Below, piece by piece: positions 50,534 through 62,890 of a stretch of 64,000 bases of DNA (position 1 is its first letter; each line of letters opens with the position of its first letter). The notes under the pieces are model-generated. The model worked only from the letters and a program-made list of their open reading frames with translations. It searched no databases and was not told the origin of the DNA. The translations under genes and the position numbers were made by a program. Origin of the DNA: Cyprinodon diabolis (Eukaryota; Chordata; Actinopteri; Cyprinodontiformes; Cyprinodontidae); contig CM060064.1 in assembly GCA_030533445.1 (NCBI GenBank), positions 39,711,787 to 39,775,786 of the forward strand, in the 5' to 3' direction.

Positions 50534-51400
50534 TGAATTGGTGAGGTCCTTCGCTCTCCTGTACAGGGGCTGGGATGATAACGGGAAGGGATCAACTCAA
50601 TTGCTGCATTGTAGGTTTTTGAAAGCTAAAACCTGAGCCCACCCCCTCTGTTTAAGGTTGGTTTTTCTTTCTTAACATAAATGACTTCCTTCACGCCCCT
50701 CTCAAACTAACTATTTTCTTTGTCTAAAATGTGAACATTCTGGTCCTAAACAAAATCTCTTTTGTCCGTAGGGTTTAGATGTACCACAGAGTCTTGTCCT
50801 GAGGAGGTCGCTCTTCTGCGTTGGGCCATTCGTCTGGAGAGGTTGTTTGGTTTCTACAGTATAAAGATCAGATCATTTCTCACAGCACTGAACTGCATAC
50901 ACCACTCTGCTCATATTAGGTCTGGGGGTTATGTCCTTATGATGCACTAGTCTCGGTTTAAGGGTCTTGTTTTGTTTGAAATGTACTGGCATTTTGTTTT
51001 TGGAGAAAATCCTCTTGAGTTTTTCAGAGACTCCAGCAACATATGGGATGCCGATGTTTTTGCATTTAATCTTCTCACCGTTATGTTCTGCTGCGTGTCT
51101 TTTTGATTTCCTTGCTGATTTGACAAACACTCAGTTTGGGTATCCGCAGGTTTGGAGAGCATCTTTGATGTGTTTCTGTTCTTTGTGCACCCCTTCTGTT
51201 TTTGTAGGGATATGCTCAGCGCGATGTTGTAAGGTTTAAAGTTTGTGTTCCAGTGGGTGGTGCGAGTAAAAAAGAAGATATTGGTCTGTGTGAGTGGATT
51301 TCCTATACACTTCAATGTTGAGGCTTCCATCTCCTTCCATGCTCACCAAACAGTCCAGAAAAGGTAGCTTATTGTTGTTGGCAGGATAAAACTTCCTAGA
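50534..51400 (-). mobile_element. Penelope-like element, 3' part (RT end plus GIY-YIG nuclease), decayed
   Basis: Penelope-like elements encode a reverse transcriptase fused to a GIY-YIG endonuclease that primes insertion. On the minus strand from about 51390: LPFLDCLVSMEGDGSLN, IEVYRKSTHTDQYLLF and SHHPLEHKL give the end of the RT. After frameshifts come GIPYVAGVSEKLKRIFSK and RVVYAVQC. The nuclease core follows as SDLYTVETKQPLQ (consensus SDLYIGETK), then in other frames VHILDKE, FERGVKEVIYVKKEKP and TLNRGGGL, carrying the conserved Arg/Glu/Asn region. Stops and shifts break it repeatedly, and the catalytic Gly after Ile is replaced. The 5' part is missing. It is inactive. Confidence 0.85.
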
Positions 51401-52829
51401 TGGGAAGCGAAACCTCTTCAAAATTGGAAACAAAGTCCAGCGGATTGTTTTTAAGTTCTTTTTTTGGAATAACCAGCAACAATCTTCCCTTTTCCCAAGT
51501 TACTGTAGCAACAAGCAATCCAACGATTGCAGCTAAGAGATTCAGCAGCTTGCGTCTAAGAAGACGACATGCAAAGAGTTTTTTGCCTTTCATTTTTTTA
51601 ACCATACCTTGGCAGGTAGTTAAGTAAAAGTAGAGATTTACACTGAGGCTTACTTTAGGAGAAGTTTGCTCAAAACTTTAAACTGAATGTTTTTATCACT
51701 AATTTCCACAACTGGTTTGGATCCCCACATTTGTTGGTAAATTGAGGTAATAACCACTGACTGGTAACATTTTGTTTATCAAAATCATTAAAGGCTGTTA
51801 GTTCTGAGAGCAGCGCTTTTCAGACCAATTGTTTATTTGCTTCTTTTATAATGCTTTTATTCCTTCTGTTTGTATTATCGTGTATCATCCACTCCGCTGT
51901 TTGATTTTTACCTTTTGATTTAGTCTATGTTATGCTTTACATTTTTTGAACATTAGCTTCAACTTTTTTCATTTAACATTTGTTAGAGTTTTTATAACCC
52001 CTGATTTTTTAACCCTTGTCGATCTTTAACCCTTGTTGTAACCAATCATATGTACTACATCTTCAAAAAGGTATTTTATGCAAGTGTATTATGTGCTTTG
52101 CTCAGAAATGTTAAGTGCCTTCATACCTGTCAGTCTAATTAAAGGTTCAATCATAAAGATTTACAAATGCCCACATAATCTATGAGGTTCTGTTGAAGAG
52201 CTACAATGGTTTTTCTGTTAATGTTGTCCTGTTTGCATTCCTAAGTGTGAGATGAGGCTGAGGCTGCATGAGGACACTGCATTCATATGCTCCAGCTTTG
52301 GCACAGTGAACCTATCATACAGAGTTTAAACTCAACTGTACTTGAATGTGGCAGTTAAAAGGATTCACAAATCTAGTTAGTAGTAACTTTATTGCAGACT
52401 TGACTTGTTCCAAATAACAGCATTGAAATAGATCAATACAACTAAAAGGCATGGCTACAAGCGTTCATTGATTTTTTTAAGCCCATATAAAGAGCAACAG
52501 CCATTTACTGAGGGATTAAAGAAGTTCTTTCCAAAGGGGTAAGCTTTATTAACTGTATGTCTGGGAAAAAAAGCCTAAACCTCTGTCCCCGTCATGCAAA
52601 CTTATTTTCAAAAGAGTCCCAGGAATTCCATCTAACTGTACAGCAAAAGCACTTAAAAAAAAAAAACATCAATTATCTACACAGCTCAAGAAAATAGAGG
52701 GGAGACTCAAATAACACATCGTATATCTGAATGAATAAAATATTCTCATTGAATACTTTTTTCTGTACAAAGTTGAATGTCCTGACAACAAAATCACACA
52801 AAAATCAATGGAAATCAAATCAGCCATGG
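51401..52829. other. No gene recognised
   Basis: The first 230 bp (51401-51630) carry minus-strand and plus-strand frames adjoining the Penelope-like fragment that I could not assign to it. The rest is AT-rich DNA. Confidence 0.4.
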
Positions 52830-53120
52830 TGTAACAGTTTGTAGCACTGATAGCTTGCAGCAAGAGGATTCCGGGTTAGATTCCCGGCCTGGGGTCTTTC
52901 TGTATGGAGTTTGCATGTACTCCCCATGTATATGTGGGTTCTCTCTGGGTACCCCAGCTTCCTCCCACACTCAAAAAACATTGCTGTTAGGTTAATTGGC
53001 TTCCCTAAATTGTCCTGTGAGTGTGGGTGTGCATGATTCTATGTCTTTGTGCATATCTGTGTTGCCCTGTGAAAGACTAGGCACTGGTCCTACCGTGAGC
53101 CTGAAAAAATAAGCGGGAGG
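52830..53120 (+). mobile_element. SINE-like tail family, copy 2
   Basis: It is the same family as 10541-10915: head with gggttagattcccgg (box B type), tggagtttgcatgtactccc, ggttctctctgggtacccc, cttcctcccacactc and ttaggttaattggc. The block near the 3' end is shorter than in copy 1. It runs directly into the long GGAT array that forms its tail. Confidence 0.75.
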
Positions 53121-53224
53121 GGATGGATGGATGGATGGATGGATGGATGGATGGATGGATGGATGGATGGATGGATGGATGGATGGATGGATGGATGGAT
53201 GGATGGATGGATGGATGGATGGAT
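53121..53224. repeat. (GGAT)26 tetranucleotide array
   Basis: Twenty-six uninterrupted GGAT units form the expanded tail of the SINE-like copy. The His-Pro-Ser-Ile repeat frames that cross it on the minus strand are by-products, not proteins. Confidence 0.95.
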
Positions 53225-53858
53225 TTGGAATCCCGCACAAAATTAAAGTTGAAAAACACAGTCTGATCAAACTTCATTTGAGCACTAAAGTACCAACAGT
53301 AACACCTTAAAATATGTATGATCAGCACATTATTGAGAAATACTGCCCCCCAAACAATCTGACAGAAATGCAGAATTGACATTGTCAAAAAGTCTATGAA
53401 TGATGGTATGATATTTTCAGTTTAACCATTCCATCAACTGATCTTTGGATTAGACCAGCAGTAAGATTATTCTCCAAGTATTATAATTATATGTTAGATG
53501 CAAAGGACAAAATTCAAAACATAACTGACTAATTAACTTCTTTGGAAACAATAAGTGGTTATTAGAGCACTAAAGATTGGTCATTGGGGTGCTGGTCCTG
53601 CATCTGAGCAACTATTTTCGATTTTTAACATTAACTTGTTGAACTCGGAGTGAAGAAGTGTCTTAGAGAAAAGAAAGTGTTTCAGAGAAAAATCCATCCA
53701 CACAACCCTTACTTCTTCAACTACTTACTAAATTTATTATGGTCTTTGTGATTATTAAAATGGATGTCAGTGATTATTAATAGGTCAGTTCTTCATTTTA
53801 TTACAAAGTAGCTCCATTAAATTTCCCCCTATCCATCTTTTGTCACTGATATGTGTGG
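53225..53858. other. No gene recognised
   Basis: AT-rich DNA between two copies of the SINE-like family in opposite orientation. Confidence 0.45.
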
Positions 53859-54105
53859 GTTGGTGCCTTTCTCCAGGAGTCTATGGGTGAAGGGTGAGGT
53901 AGTCCATCACCGCAAGGTAGTCCAACACAGCTAAGGGCAATTCAGAATCACCAATTAACCTAACAGACATATTAGGACTTTGGAAGGAAGCCAGAGCACC
54001 AGCCGAGAACCCACGCCAAACATTCAAACTCCATGCAAAAAGATCTCAGGCCAGGAATCCAACCTTAAGCCTTCTTGCTGCAAAATTAAAAATAGTACAA
54101 ACTGC
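53859..54105 (-). mobile_element. SINE-like tail family, copy 3
   Basis: Minus-strand copy: plus-strand words are tggtgcctttctccaggag, caattaacctaacag, tttggaaggaagcc, gagaacccacgcc and aaactccatgcaaaaagatc. It is diverged from copies 1 and 2 and has lost the GGAT tail. It faces copy 2 about 640 bp away. Confidence 0.7.
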
Positions 54106-54344
54106 CCAACTAAAATTCTGATTAATATATCTTTAGACAGATATATGTATTGATATAGATACAAACAATACACCCTTCAAATCCTCTTTACTATCTATCA
54201 TCTAATGAGTTGAATATTTATTGTGACAAACCGAAATCAAAGTAAAGAACACTGGCGAGGTGCTTTAAACTTTTTATAGTTTTTTCGTTTACTTGACACC
54301 TGTGGAGCTGGTGTACAGTTTCTTCTTTCTGTATGACTGATTCT

Positions 54345-54611
54345 GTGGCAGATGGCAGCTCACAGTGGGCCTGGTTCTGCTGGAGGTTTGTTCCTGTTAA
54401 AAGTGAGTTTTCCTCTCCACTGTGGCTACAAGCATGCTTAGTGTGAGGGGTTGCCTTGAGTGAAAGAGTCGATGCAATCAACTGGTTTTCCTTAGATAGA
54501 AAGCTATAAACCAATCTGACTGTATTATCTAGTTGAATTGTCTCTGTAAAGGGCCTTGAGATGACATGTGTTGTGAATTGGCTCTATATAAATAAACTGA
54601 ATTGAATTGAC
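54345..54611 (+). mobile_element. L2-type LINE 3' end, ATTGA tail
   Basis: Contains ctggttctgctggaggtttg, ttcctgttaaaagtgag, ttgagatgacatgtgttg and tatataaataaactgaattg followed by aattga. It aligns closely with 6050-6285 and is a 5'-truncated 3' untranslated fragment. Confidence 0.75.
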
Positions 54612-55960
54612 ATGAGAACAACTAATCATCACAATAAACATGTATTTTCCTAACCTATACCCAAAACAATTATGAATTCTGTACCAAATACAAAGACTTG
54701 ACGCTATTTAAAACAGAAGGGTCCTTCATTTGTATGTAACTCAGAAAACCTTGCACTATCAATAGTTGAAGAAATGCCAGCAGATGATGTTATGTTGGGA
54801 TGTTTCCTTTGCTCTATTTCTGCTGTAAAAAGTCAGCTGTGAACAGAAAACTGCAGTTGGACAGATGGAGAATCAGATGGAAGAAACGTGTGTGTGGAAC
54901 CAGCAGGGTGCAAACTTATAATCAGCTGCCACCAAAATATTGGCAAAGAAATTTATCAGCTGATGACAAATGTGTCTGTGCTGCAAATCAGATTTGCAGC
55001 TGATCTGATTATGAAGAGAGCATCTCTCAGTTTACAAATATTTAATCAGAGAGGTTCTGAAAAGAGCCATTGCAGTCTCCAGTGGACATAAAAGCTGGTT
55101 CAACAGCGTCATTACATGGTAACCAGACAAGCAGTTTAACACTTAATAGATTCGCCTTTTGAATCACTGCTAACATTTCACATCAATGTATTGCAAATGA
55201 CAAGTGTTACTTGAAATAAAAGTTCACTTGTAGCAAGGCCTTCCTTCAGGTTAACAAAGAATCTTCCCATTTATCAACTATCTCATCTAGCAGAAACTCT
55301 ACTAAACTGATCAGATTTTACATTTCTGGATAAAAGGTGGATCAAATTGTTTTCTATAGGGCCTCAACATACCATTTATTGTAAAATGCACAAAATAACA
55401 TAAATTAAACTAGAATTTAATGTTAAAAAAGTAACTGATTTTAACATACAGTTCTATTGTATTTTCTCATTACATAAAATTCAGTTTTTAAAAGAAAAGA
55501 TTTTTTTTTAATCTGCCTTTTGGAAGAAAAATGAAAAAAGCAGACTGGGGCCATTCAATTTTAACACTACAGAAAAGGGTGCTCAACCAGTAATTAGAGC
55601 AGCACATTTAACAAACAGCAGGGAAGGCTGCCTCTGAACAATTTGCTCTCATACTGCTAATTTACAGCAAGACCGAAAACAAGGAACGATCAATCCTTAT
55701 AGATGTCAGCAATTTAGATGATTAGTCAACTTAATACCCTTGCCTAGTGCATAAACAGAAGCCAGCTGAACATTAGTTCTTGGAGTTTAAATATTTTCAC
55801 CTACTGCCAAAAGGATCCGTTCAACAACAAAATCCTGTTCTTTGACTAGGTGGTGGTGTTTCCATTTGCCCTGCAAAGGGGACTTTAGGCTGGATGTGAT
55901 TATCTACTTAAAGTCCTCTGGTTCTTTTAAATTAAAAATGTTACTAAAGCAAAAGATACT

Positions 55961-55964
<4 letters not shown>
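54612..55964. other. No gene recognised
   Basis: AT-rich DNA. Overlapping plus-strand frames at 54800-55091 show no domain. Confidence 0.45.

Positions 55965-56011
<47 letters not shown>
55965..56011. repeat. (AT)n microsatellite
   Basis: Pure AT dinucleotides. Confidence 0.95.
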
Positions 56012-56015
<4 letters not shown>

Positions 56016-56962
56016 GCCTTTACATAAATCAATAAAAAAAAAAAATCTTTTCAGAGAGCTGCTTGTTGGTAGAATGTTAATTAAGGCAAGAGACTGATAG
56101 ATTGTTTTCTAAAAAGGATTGAAAAACAAAACTACATTAATATGGAAGTAAACCTTCTAAGCACAAACTAAATTACCAGTGAAATCCTTTGAATGCAAAG
56201 ATGAACTTTTTTAATCTCTTTGTATTATAGATTTAAATAAACTTTCTCCAATTATTCTACTTCCTCAACATCCATTTATGATGCACTTAATTACACCATG
56301 TTATTTTAAGAACATTTCTTTTGTTTGTATTTTTCGGGTTTAATTTAAAAAATGTTGCCAATTTATTTAATTCCTTTGGGAGTGAAATATCTCTGGCAAT
56401 TAAGATACTGTAAAAAGTAAAGTAAGACAGAATGCTTTACTCAATTTTGATCCCATATCGTCCTTGTTTATGGTAGCTGCGTTACTCAATCTGCTGAATA
56501 TGAGTTTTTATATTGATCAACATTAATAGCATCACAATCACATCTTTGCATATATATGGAAATCTGTTAGCTTGTCTATATGAAGCAGATTTTCATGCTC
56601 GGAATAGTTGCAAAACAAAGAAAACAAAAAAGAAAAACATAACCAGTTGTCTTGGAAACTGGCTTTCAATGATTTGATTTTCTAGATATAATTTTAATTA
56701 TATAGCTCACTGTTCCATTAAAAAAAGCTATGCAATATTCTTATCAGGATAACATTAAATGTGAATTTTAAACAATCTAGCTTTTACTTAAAACCTACTG
56801 TTAATCATTTCTGCCCTATACAGGTAAAACGCTACCTTTAATTAATTCCTTTTTTATGTTTGTAAAGAGAAAATATATCACAATGTTCGTATTTATATTT
56901 GAACATGATATTGACTCATGCAATTCACTGCAGGGTTCCAGTCTATAAAAGGCACTTGACAA
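56012..56962. other. No gene recognised
   Basis: AT-rich DNA, nothing supported. Confidence 0.45.
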
Positions 56963-57302
56963 TAGGGCTGGCCGATATAGAAAAAAAGCTTATCGATAAA
57001 AAAAAATGCATATTGATTGATATCGATAATTATTGACAAGATTTGAAACCATATTTTATGTGCAGCTCTGCCTGGACTTTTTATGATATTGCTAAATGAT
57101 TTAATTTTAATAAAGAACACAAACACAGACTTCGAATTAAATCTTTATTTAACCAACTTTTTTAACCATAACAGAATTGTTTTAAAGAAAAATAACTTAA
57201 GAGACCTGAGTTATGTTATTATATACTGACAAAGAATAAACTAAAGTGACCAGAAAAGTGACCAAAATGAATCCCCCCCCCCCCCCCGCCGCCGCCATCC
57301 TT

Positions 57303-57445
57303 CTAAGCTGAACCTGGTTCAGCTTAGTTTCCTGCTTTAACCTGAGTTATTACTTTGAAGTTGCTGGCCCCTCAGCATTTTTCTGAGGGGGCCAGCAACT
57401 GAGGGGAATTTCGGGAAAATATATATATATTTTCCCGAAATTCCC
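57303..57445. repeat. Three consecutive snap-back palindromes in copy B
   Basis: First, ctaagctgaacc t ggttcagcttag (57303-57327). Second, a hairpin of gttgctggcccctcag (57360-57375) with ctgagggggccagcaac (57383-57399). Third, a perfect 42-bp palindrome at 57404-57445 centred on a TA run, with arms gggaatttcgggaaaa. Copy A lacks the first two and has only a 20-bp version of the third (17561-17580). Confidence 0.95.
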
Positions 57446-57802
57446 GAAGATTCCTCGGAGGCGATGCAGAGCCGCGTCGGGGCTTACACAGCTCATACTC
57501 CTGCGGGTGTGAGTGGCTGAGATGATAAAAAAAAAAAAGTTGGTTGTGTTATCAGACTTGGTTTTCACTGGTTCCCGACACATTTTACAGATGACTGTGG
57601 TTTGTTTTTTGTCCGACTTGCCATGACCGAAATACTGCCAAGCTGGCAAACTACAAAAATCCTTCTTTGGAACAATTTCCTCCGCCTCTCCTTGCTGCGA
57701 CATCTTCATGTGCTCTGTGTTGTGGTTTGAGAGGGCGGCGCTTGGTGACGGCGTGCCTGGGTCCGTGATTGTGATTGGTTGGGAGGAAGTAGTGACTAGC
57801 AT
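57350..57802 (-). pseudogene. BED zinc-finger N terminus of hAT transposase (copy B)
   Basis: A 150-codon frame starts MLVTTSSQP and shows LPAWQYFGHGKSDKK, TVICKMC and KSDNTTNFFFF, then IISATHTRRS. The A/T run is shorter than in copy A, so a His reappears downstream (SATHTRRS), which fits the second half of a BED finger better. The frame continues past the palindromic insertions to a stop at 57350, which has no meaning for the original protein. The catalytic region is absent. Confidence 0.75.
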
Positions 57803-57952
57803 AAACTTACATGCTAGGCTACAATGAGAAGGAAGGAAAACTGCGTTTTTTTTTTATCGAACTTTTATCGACTCTCTTTTTTTTCTGTTGCGCCACACGT
57901 CTATCGATCGATATATATCGTTATTGAATTATCGCCCAGCCCTATTTGACAA

Positions 57953-59865
57953 TAGTCTAACATGTAAACTTTAACGCAAAAATATTCTGCAATAAATTTT
58001 TGTGTTAAAAAAATCTACACTGCTTATCTTGCTTAGATGCAACAGGATTTATAACAAAATATTTTTAAGAACAACAAATACATATGCAGATCATTCGAAA
58101 GATAGACAAAATATCACTGAGCATTTTTTTCAACAAATTTTTATGATAAAATTTTCTTTGTTATAGCTCTGAGGCCATAACATAAAGCTACATTTTAACT
58201 GTTAAAAGAAAGATAACACTGAGAACTGTGATCCAACTTATTGCTGAAGGATTATACATTACTTCCTATAAAAGGCATATTTTAGATACATGTGATTAAA
58301 CGTGGCTCAAGGTTTTCAAATACACATAAAATATCAGTTAGTATAGCTGTCTTGTCTCCAATGTTGTACCACTTTATAATTAAAATGAGCTAAAAGTTAA
58401 TTTAACACAGATGAAAATCAACTAGCTAACATTCTTAGTTCACAAACCTATAAATAAACTAGTTTCAAGTTCATTTGGAAAATTGAGCATTAATCCTACA
58501 CAAATCAAACCTCATATTTTACTCTTTAAACACGTCATAATATGTATTCAGAAATGCAAAATAATGGATGCAGTCAAAGTGCAGTAAAGCCTTTATGTAG
58601 CCATTAGACAGAACTTACAGGTACAGGTACATTCAGGTTCTACTAAAAAGATCTGAATCAAAAAGGATTCTTACGTTCCTTATTCAGTAGTAAATATTTC
58701 CGACAATAGCTCGGATGCTTTAACTCAATGTGTTACTTTAAATTTAAAGTGGACGTGGCTGACATACGGACTTGTTTCTAAAGTCCTGTGGTCACAATTT
58801 GCACAAAAAGTTTTTTTCTGTCCAAGTTTTCCTGTGTTCATTCATAAAACTCTAGCTTAAAACTCTAGACAAGCGCTCTGCAAAATTTGCATCAGAAATA
58901 CCAGTAGATGAGCCTGAATCGAGCAGACTAGTACTAGCAGTAGACCTGCTGGTCTGTCATGCTGTTTGCCGTAGTAAGTGCCGTAAAACCTGTTATCCAA
59001 TGAAAAGTGTCATTATCAATTAAACGCAAATGTGAGCTGTATGTGTCGCTCATTATTGTCAGAGTGAACGTGGCTCTTGTTCACATCCATTACTTTAAAA
59101 ATTACCCGTTCAGTTCACAGTTCATTGAACGTGTTCATGCACAACACTTTGTCTCTTTCATAAATGTATTTATCTTTGTTTTCATAAAGGCTGTGGAGAT
59201 AAGTTCTTAATCTAAGAGTTTTTCCTCTGCTTAAAAGAAATCCTGGATGCAAAGTTTTTTCAAACTATACATTAGTAGAGAATTGGAGTGGAAAACACTA
59301 TTGTTTCTGAAATATTGTATATATGGTGGTAAACACCAGACACACAAACAGCCATTTCAAAAATTCCTACATATACAAAAATTAGACCAACACAGCAACA
59401 TGAAAAACAAGTTCAAAGAAAAAAACTGCACAGAAGAAAAAGCTATAATCAAAGACAGCCATATACACAAATAATGTTAACACACAAACTCACAAAACAC
59501 ACTAACGGGGAAAATGTTGCTTGCACCAAAAGAAAAAACTGCAATCTAGCACTATATAATGGGGGTGCTCTAGACCAATGGGGCAAGATCTGTCAATTCT
59601 AGTGATGTATTGATATGTTAATATTGTCCTCTTGGCCAATAATATATATTTACCAATATCATAACTCAATAACTAAATTTCCATCTTATTCCTAAACCTC
59701 ATCCCTAACCATATAACAGCAATTCCCCTCATAGGGTCCAGGCATCCCAACAACATATTTTTACAAAAAATATACCTTTGGGTACCCAAAATGTAGTCTA
59801 TTTCTGGGAAAGTGTTTCCAACAGGTAATAAATATATGGCCACACACACACACCTCGTGCAAGTT
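57953..59865. other. No gene recognised
   Basis: AT-rich DNA. The plus-strand frames at 59007-59210 and 59247-59474 have no recognised domain. Confidence 0.45.
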
Positions 59866-59993
59866 TAAGGCACCAAGTAACCCAAACAGTAATGTTTTTA
59901 GACTGTGGGAGGAAGCTTGAGCGTCCGGAGACAACTATGCAGAAGGATCCTGGATTTACACCCAGGAACTTACTGCAAGGCAATGTTGCTACA
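59866..59993 (-). mobile_element. SINE-like tail family, copy 4 (short, old)
   Basis: Plus-strand words ggcaccaagtaa, tagactgtgggaggaagc, ggatttacacccaggaac and ttactgcaaggcaatg match the reversed head half of the family at 10541-10915, with large internal deletions. Confidence 0.55.
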
Positions 59994-62529
59994 AAAAAAA
60001 AAAAAAAAAAAACACGAAGAAATGCTTTTAAATGACTTTAAAATGTGCTATTGAAATTTATATTTATATGCCATGTTAAAGATAAGCAGATATTCGTTGT
60101 ATAAAAATCCCTTCTAAAAAGAGTAAATCCTCAGGACAAAACCAGTGTGTCATATCTTTTCAACTGGTTAAATACTGTTAGCTAAACATTGCTTCAGACA
60201 ATGTTGATTCAGCAGAGTTCATAGTGGGGTTTGTAGCTTATTGTTAAAAAACAAATGCTGACCAAGTACTGGTACGATTCACCTTTCTCACCCCAATTAT
60301 AGCTGCATGGGAAACCTATAGCTGACTTTATTACCTGGAGGTTTCCTTTTGTTTTGCTTGGGTGTCACTTTTTAATGTTGGATGTCAGACAATGCACCAA
60401 GCACTTGTTTTGCATATACATATTTTGCATTTGTTCCAGTATAAATACAGCGTCTTTGCTTGGTACATGTCTGCATTGGACCTACAGGGCTGTACCGGAT
60501 ACTCTACCGCTGCTTTCCCATTGTTTACCATAAACAGTTCATAGGATGTAGTTTGCCTGTTACCATATACTTTCTCACGAGACTGCAAGACTGTGATGAA
60601 AGGTTAATAAATAGAAGCCATTAGCTAGGCTGCCTTAAAGGAAAAAAAAAACAAAAAAAAAGTTATTTCCAATGAGCATTAAAAGTGGATTCTGACTGCC
60701 CCATATTACAACTTTGAAACAATGAAAGCATGTCATTCACCTAAAATTTGTTTTTATACCGGGACTGAACTGATCTAATTTGATATTACATTTCTTAATA
60801 CAGGGTGGACCCATTGTCTGCTATTGTGCCTCAAGATAATATTTGTTGTAAAATGCCACAAAATAACCAGAATTAAACTTAAATTAATGTTAAATTTAAT
60901 TATCTGATTACATAAAATTCTGTTTTTGAAAAAACAATTTAAAAGCTTGTTTAAAACCAGTTTAGGTGGAATACTTTTCTGTTCTGTTATCAAGATAAAA
61001 TGATGACAATATTCTAAATTTACATAGTTCAAATGTGTAAAGATGTATATTTGTTTAGGGGATTCAAATATGTTTCACTGTCATTTATCTTTTCAGTAAG
61101 GCACTTATTACAGGCTACTTGTCTCAATTTCTTCAAGGTTTAAACTTGTTTACCACCTCTACTGTAAGCATGTGCTGAGAACAATATAAACACCCTCTTT
61201 AATGCTTTTCTTTTAATTTGCAGTAGAAAAACATTTTCCCCGGAGTATCCTTAATGTGTTATTGTTCCGTTTTCTGCTGTTGTAGGTTCCTGTTATTTAA
61301 TTCATCATTACCCCTTAGTTTGCAGAGGTTATACTGCATTATTCAAAAGTGCTTCCTTGTTTTTTTCCCCTCCTTGTAATTTGCTTATCAGGGATTTACA
61401 GTTTGTTCTCTAATAATTAAGAACGGACTGAAACAATCCATCAGCAGTATTGGTGGTGCACTGAGGTCATATTATATTTTTACCTCTGAGCAGGGCTTTA
61501 GGCAAGTGTTTGCTAGTCCTTGTGTTTAAACATTTAAAATGTAATTCTGCATCACATTCTAGTTATAGAAAACACAATCTTAAACAACTCGTTTGTAAGA
61601 AGAGTTTTTTCATAGACCACAAAAAGGTCCATCAAGGTATATACCATCAAGGTATATCTGAAAGACCTGAAGATATGTTTCCCATTAAAATAGGGAGACT
61701 GGAAACCTAAGCTAGTTTTATTAATCCATCTTATCTATTTAGAAAATAATTATATAAAAAACCAAATGTGAGTATACATCTAAGCAATGCGCTGACACAG
61801 GAAAAACAAAGTAGATGAACAGTAAGCATATTTAGTTTATGATTGTGAGCAGTTATAAAAAGAGTGAGATTAGAGACTTGATTAGATTTTGTTTTTAGTC
61901 ATAATTACTTAGAAGGAATCAAACAATGCAAATGTGTACATTAATCATTTAAGAATATTATGGTCAATATCTGTTAAAAATTGAAAAAACTAAACTATAA
62001 CAGTCTTAAATTATCCAAACTTTAATGTTGCTAAAATTTCAGTGGATAGGAGACCAAGAAGGCCATAATGATGAATTAATGAATATATATAAATTATACC
62101 AATATTTAATCTAAATGTTTAGAAATTATATTTAGTTTAAAAAGTTTTAACTGAATTAACTACAAAGTAGCACAAATCCAGAGGTTTTATTTTTTTTTCA
62201 AAAACATACCCTTGAACAAACTAAGTAACTTTTCAACCTTCATAATATATTTTTATAACTTATTATACTTCAACTTACATCTAGTTAAAATGAAATCTCT
62301 CATGGCCTGAGGGGTTCTGTATCTCTTTCACCGGGACTAAGAAACTTTGAGGAGGATGTCTGTGACACTGCCACACTAAGAGGCGGTACAGGAATACAGA
62401 CAAAACCAAAATTAAACGTTTCTTATTTTCAACATCATCATATGACTTTATTCATTACCTCATTTCTGTTTCCATTGCCACTGGAAACAGAAATGTATTT
62501 CAATCCAACTGCAGACCCGGAGATCTGGG
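59994..62529. other. No gene recognised
   Basis: AT-rich DNA with poly-A at 59993-60012 and A-rich runs near 60642. No repeat family or exon supported. Confidence 0.45.
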
Positions 62530-62890
62530 GTCCGTTTCGCAAAGCAGGTTTACTGAAAACTAAGCTTTCTAAACCTGATATCAGGGATACTCTAACTTTT
62601 CCGGTTCACAAAGAGAGTTTTCTCGACCTCTGTTCCAGTCACCGTAGCAACATTCTCCCAAGCTAACCTGGTCGGGAGTAGGTTTTGTTTAATAAACTCA
62701 GTGTGTACTCCGTCTCCGCTATCCTTACAACCGATCATTTTGTTTCATTTCCCAATTTAGTCAAGATACTTTTTTGTACTAGTGTTATGCGTAAAAATAA
62801 TAATAATAATAATAATTTGCTAATACCAGACATTGCATGTTCGTTTGACGAGGATCTTATTGAAGAATGATCAGCATTTTTTTTTCACTG
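62530..62890 (+). mobile_element. Harbinger-like remnant (end plus start of transposase)
   Basis: ggtccgtttcgcaaagcagg, gtttactgaaaact and gctaacctggtcgggagtag are the sort of words found at the start of fish Harbinger-like elements. They are followed after an (AAT)n tract by a frame reading IPDIACSFDEDLIEE, which resembles the N terminus of such transposases (ACPFDEDPxDEGA). It stops within a few codons. No second end was seen. The assignment is tentative. Confidence 0.4.

Larger units (their letters stand above)
56963..57944 (-). mobile_element. hAT element, copy B, with extra palindromes
   Basis: The left end is TAGGGCTGGCCGATA and the right end TATCGCCCAGCCCTA. The flanks CTTGACAA (56955-56962) and TTTGACAA (57945-57952) match at 7 of 8. 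It is collinear and near-identical with copy A (17112-18085) except around 57280-57445, where copy B has a poly-C run and three self-complementary insertions. It carries a BED-finger remnant and no catalytic domain. Confidence 0.9.

Noticed and set aside
53077..53388. Proteins with Ile-His-Pro-Ser repeats on the minus strand
   Set aside because: They are translations of the (GGAT)26 microsatellite in two frames.
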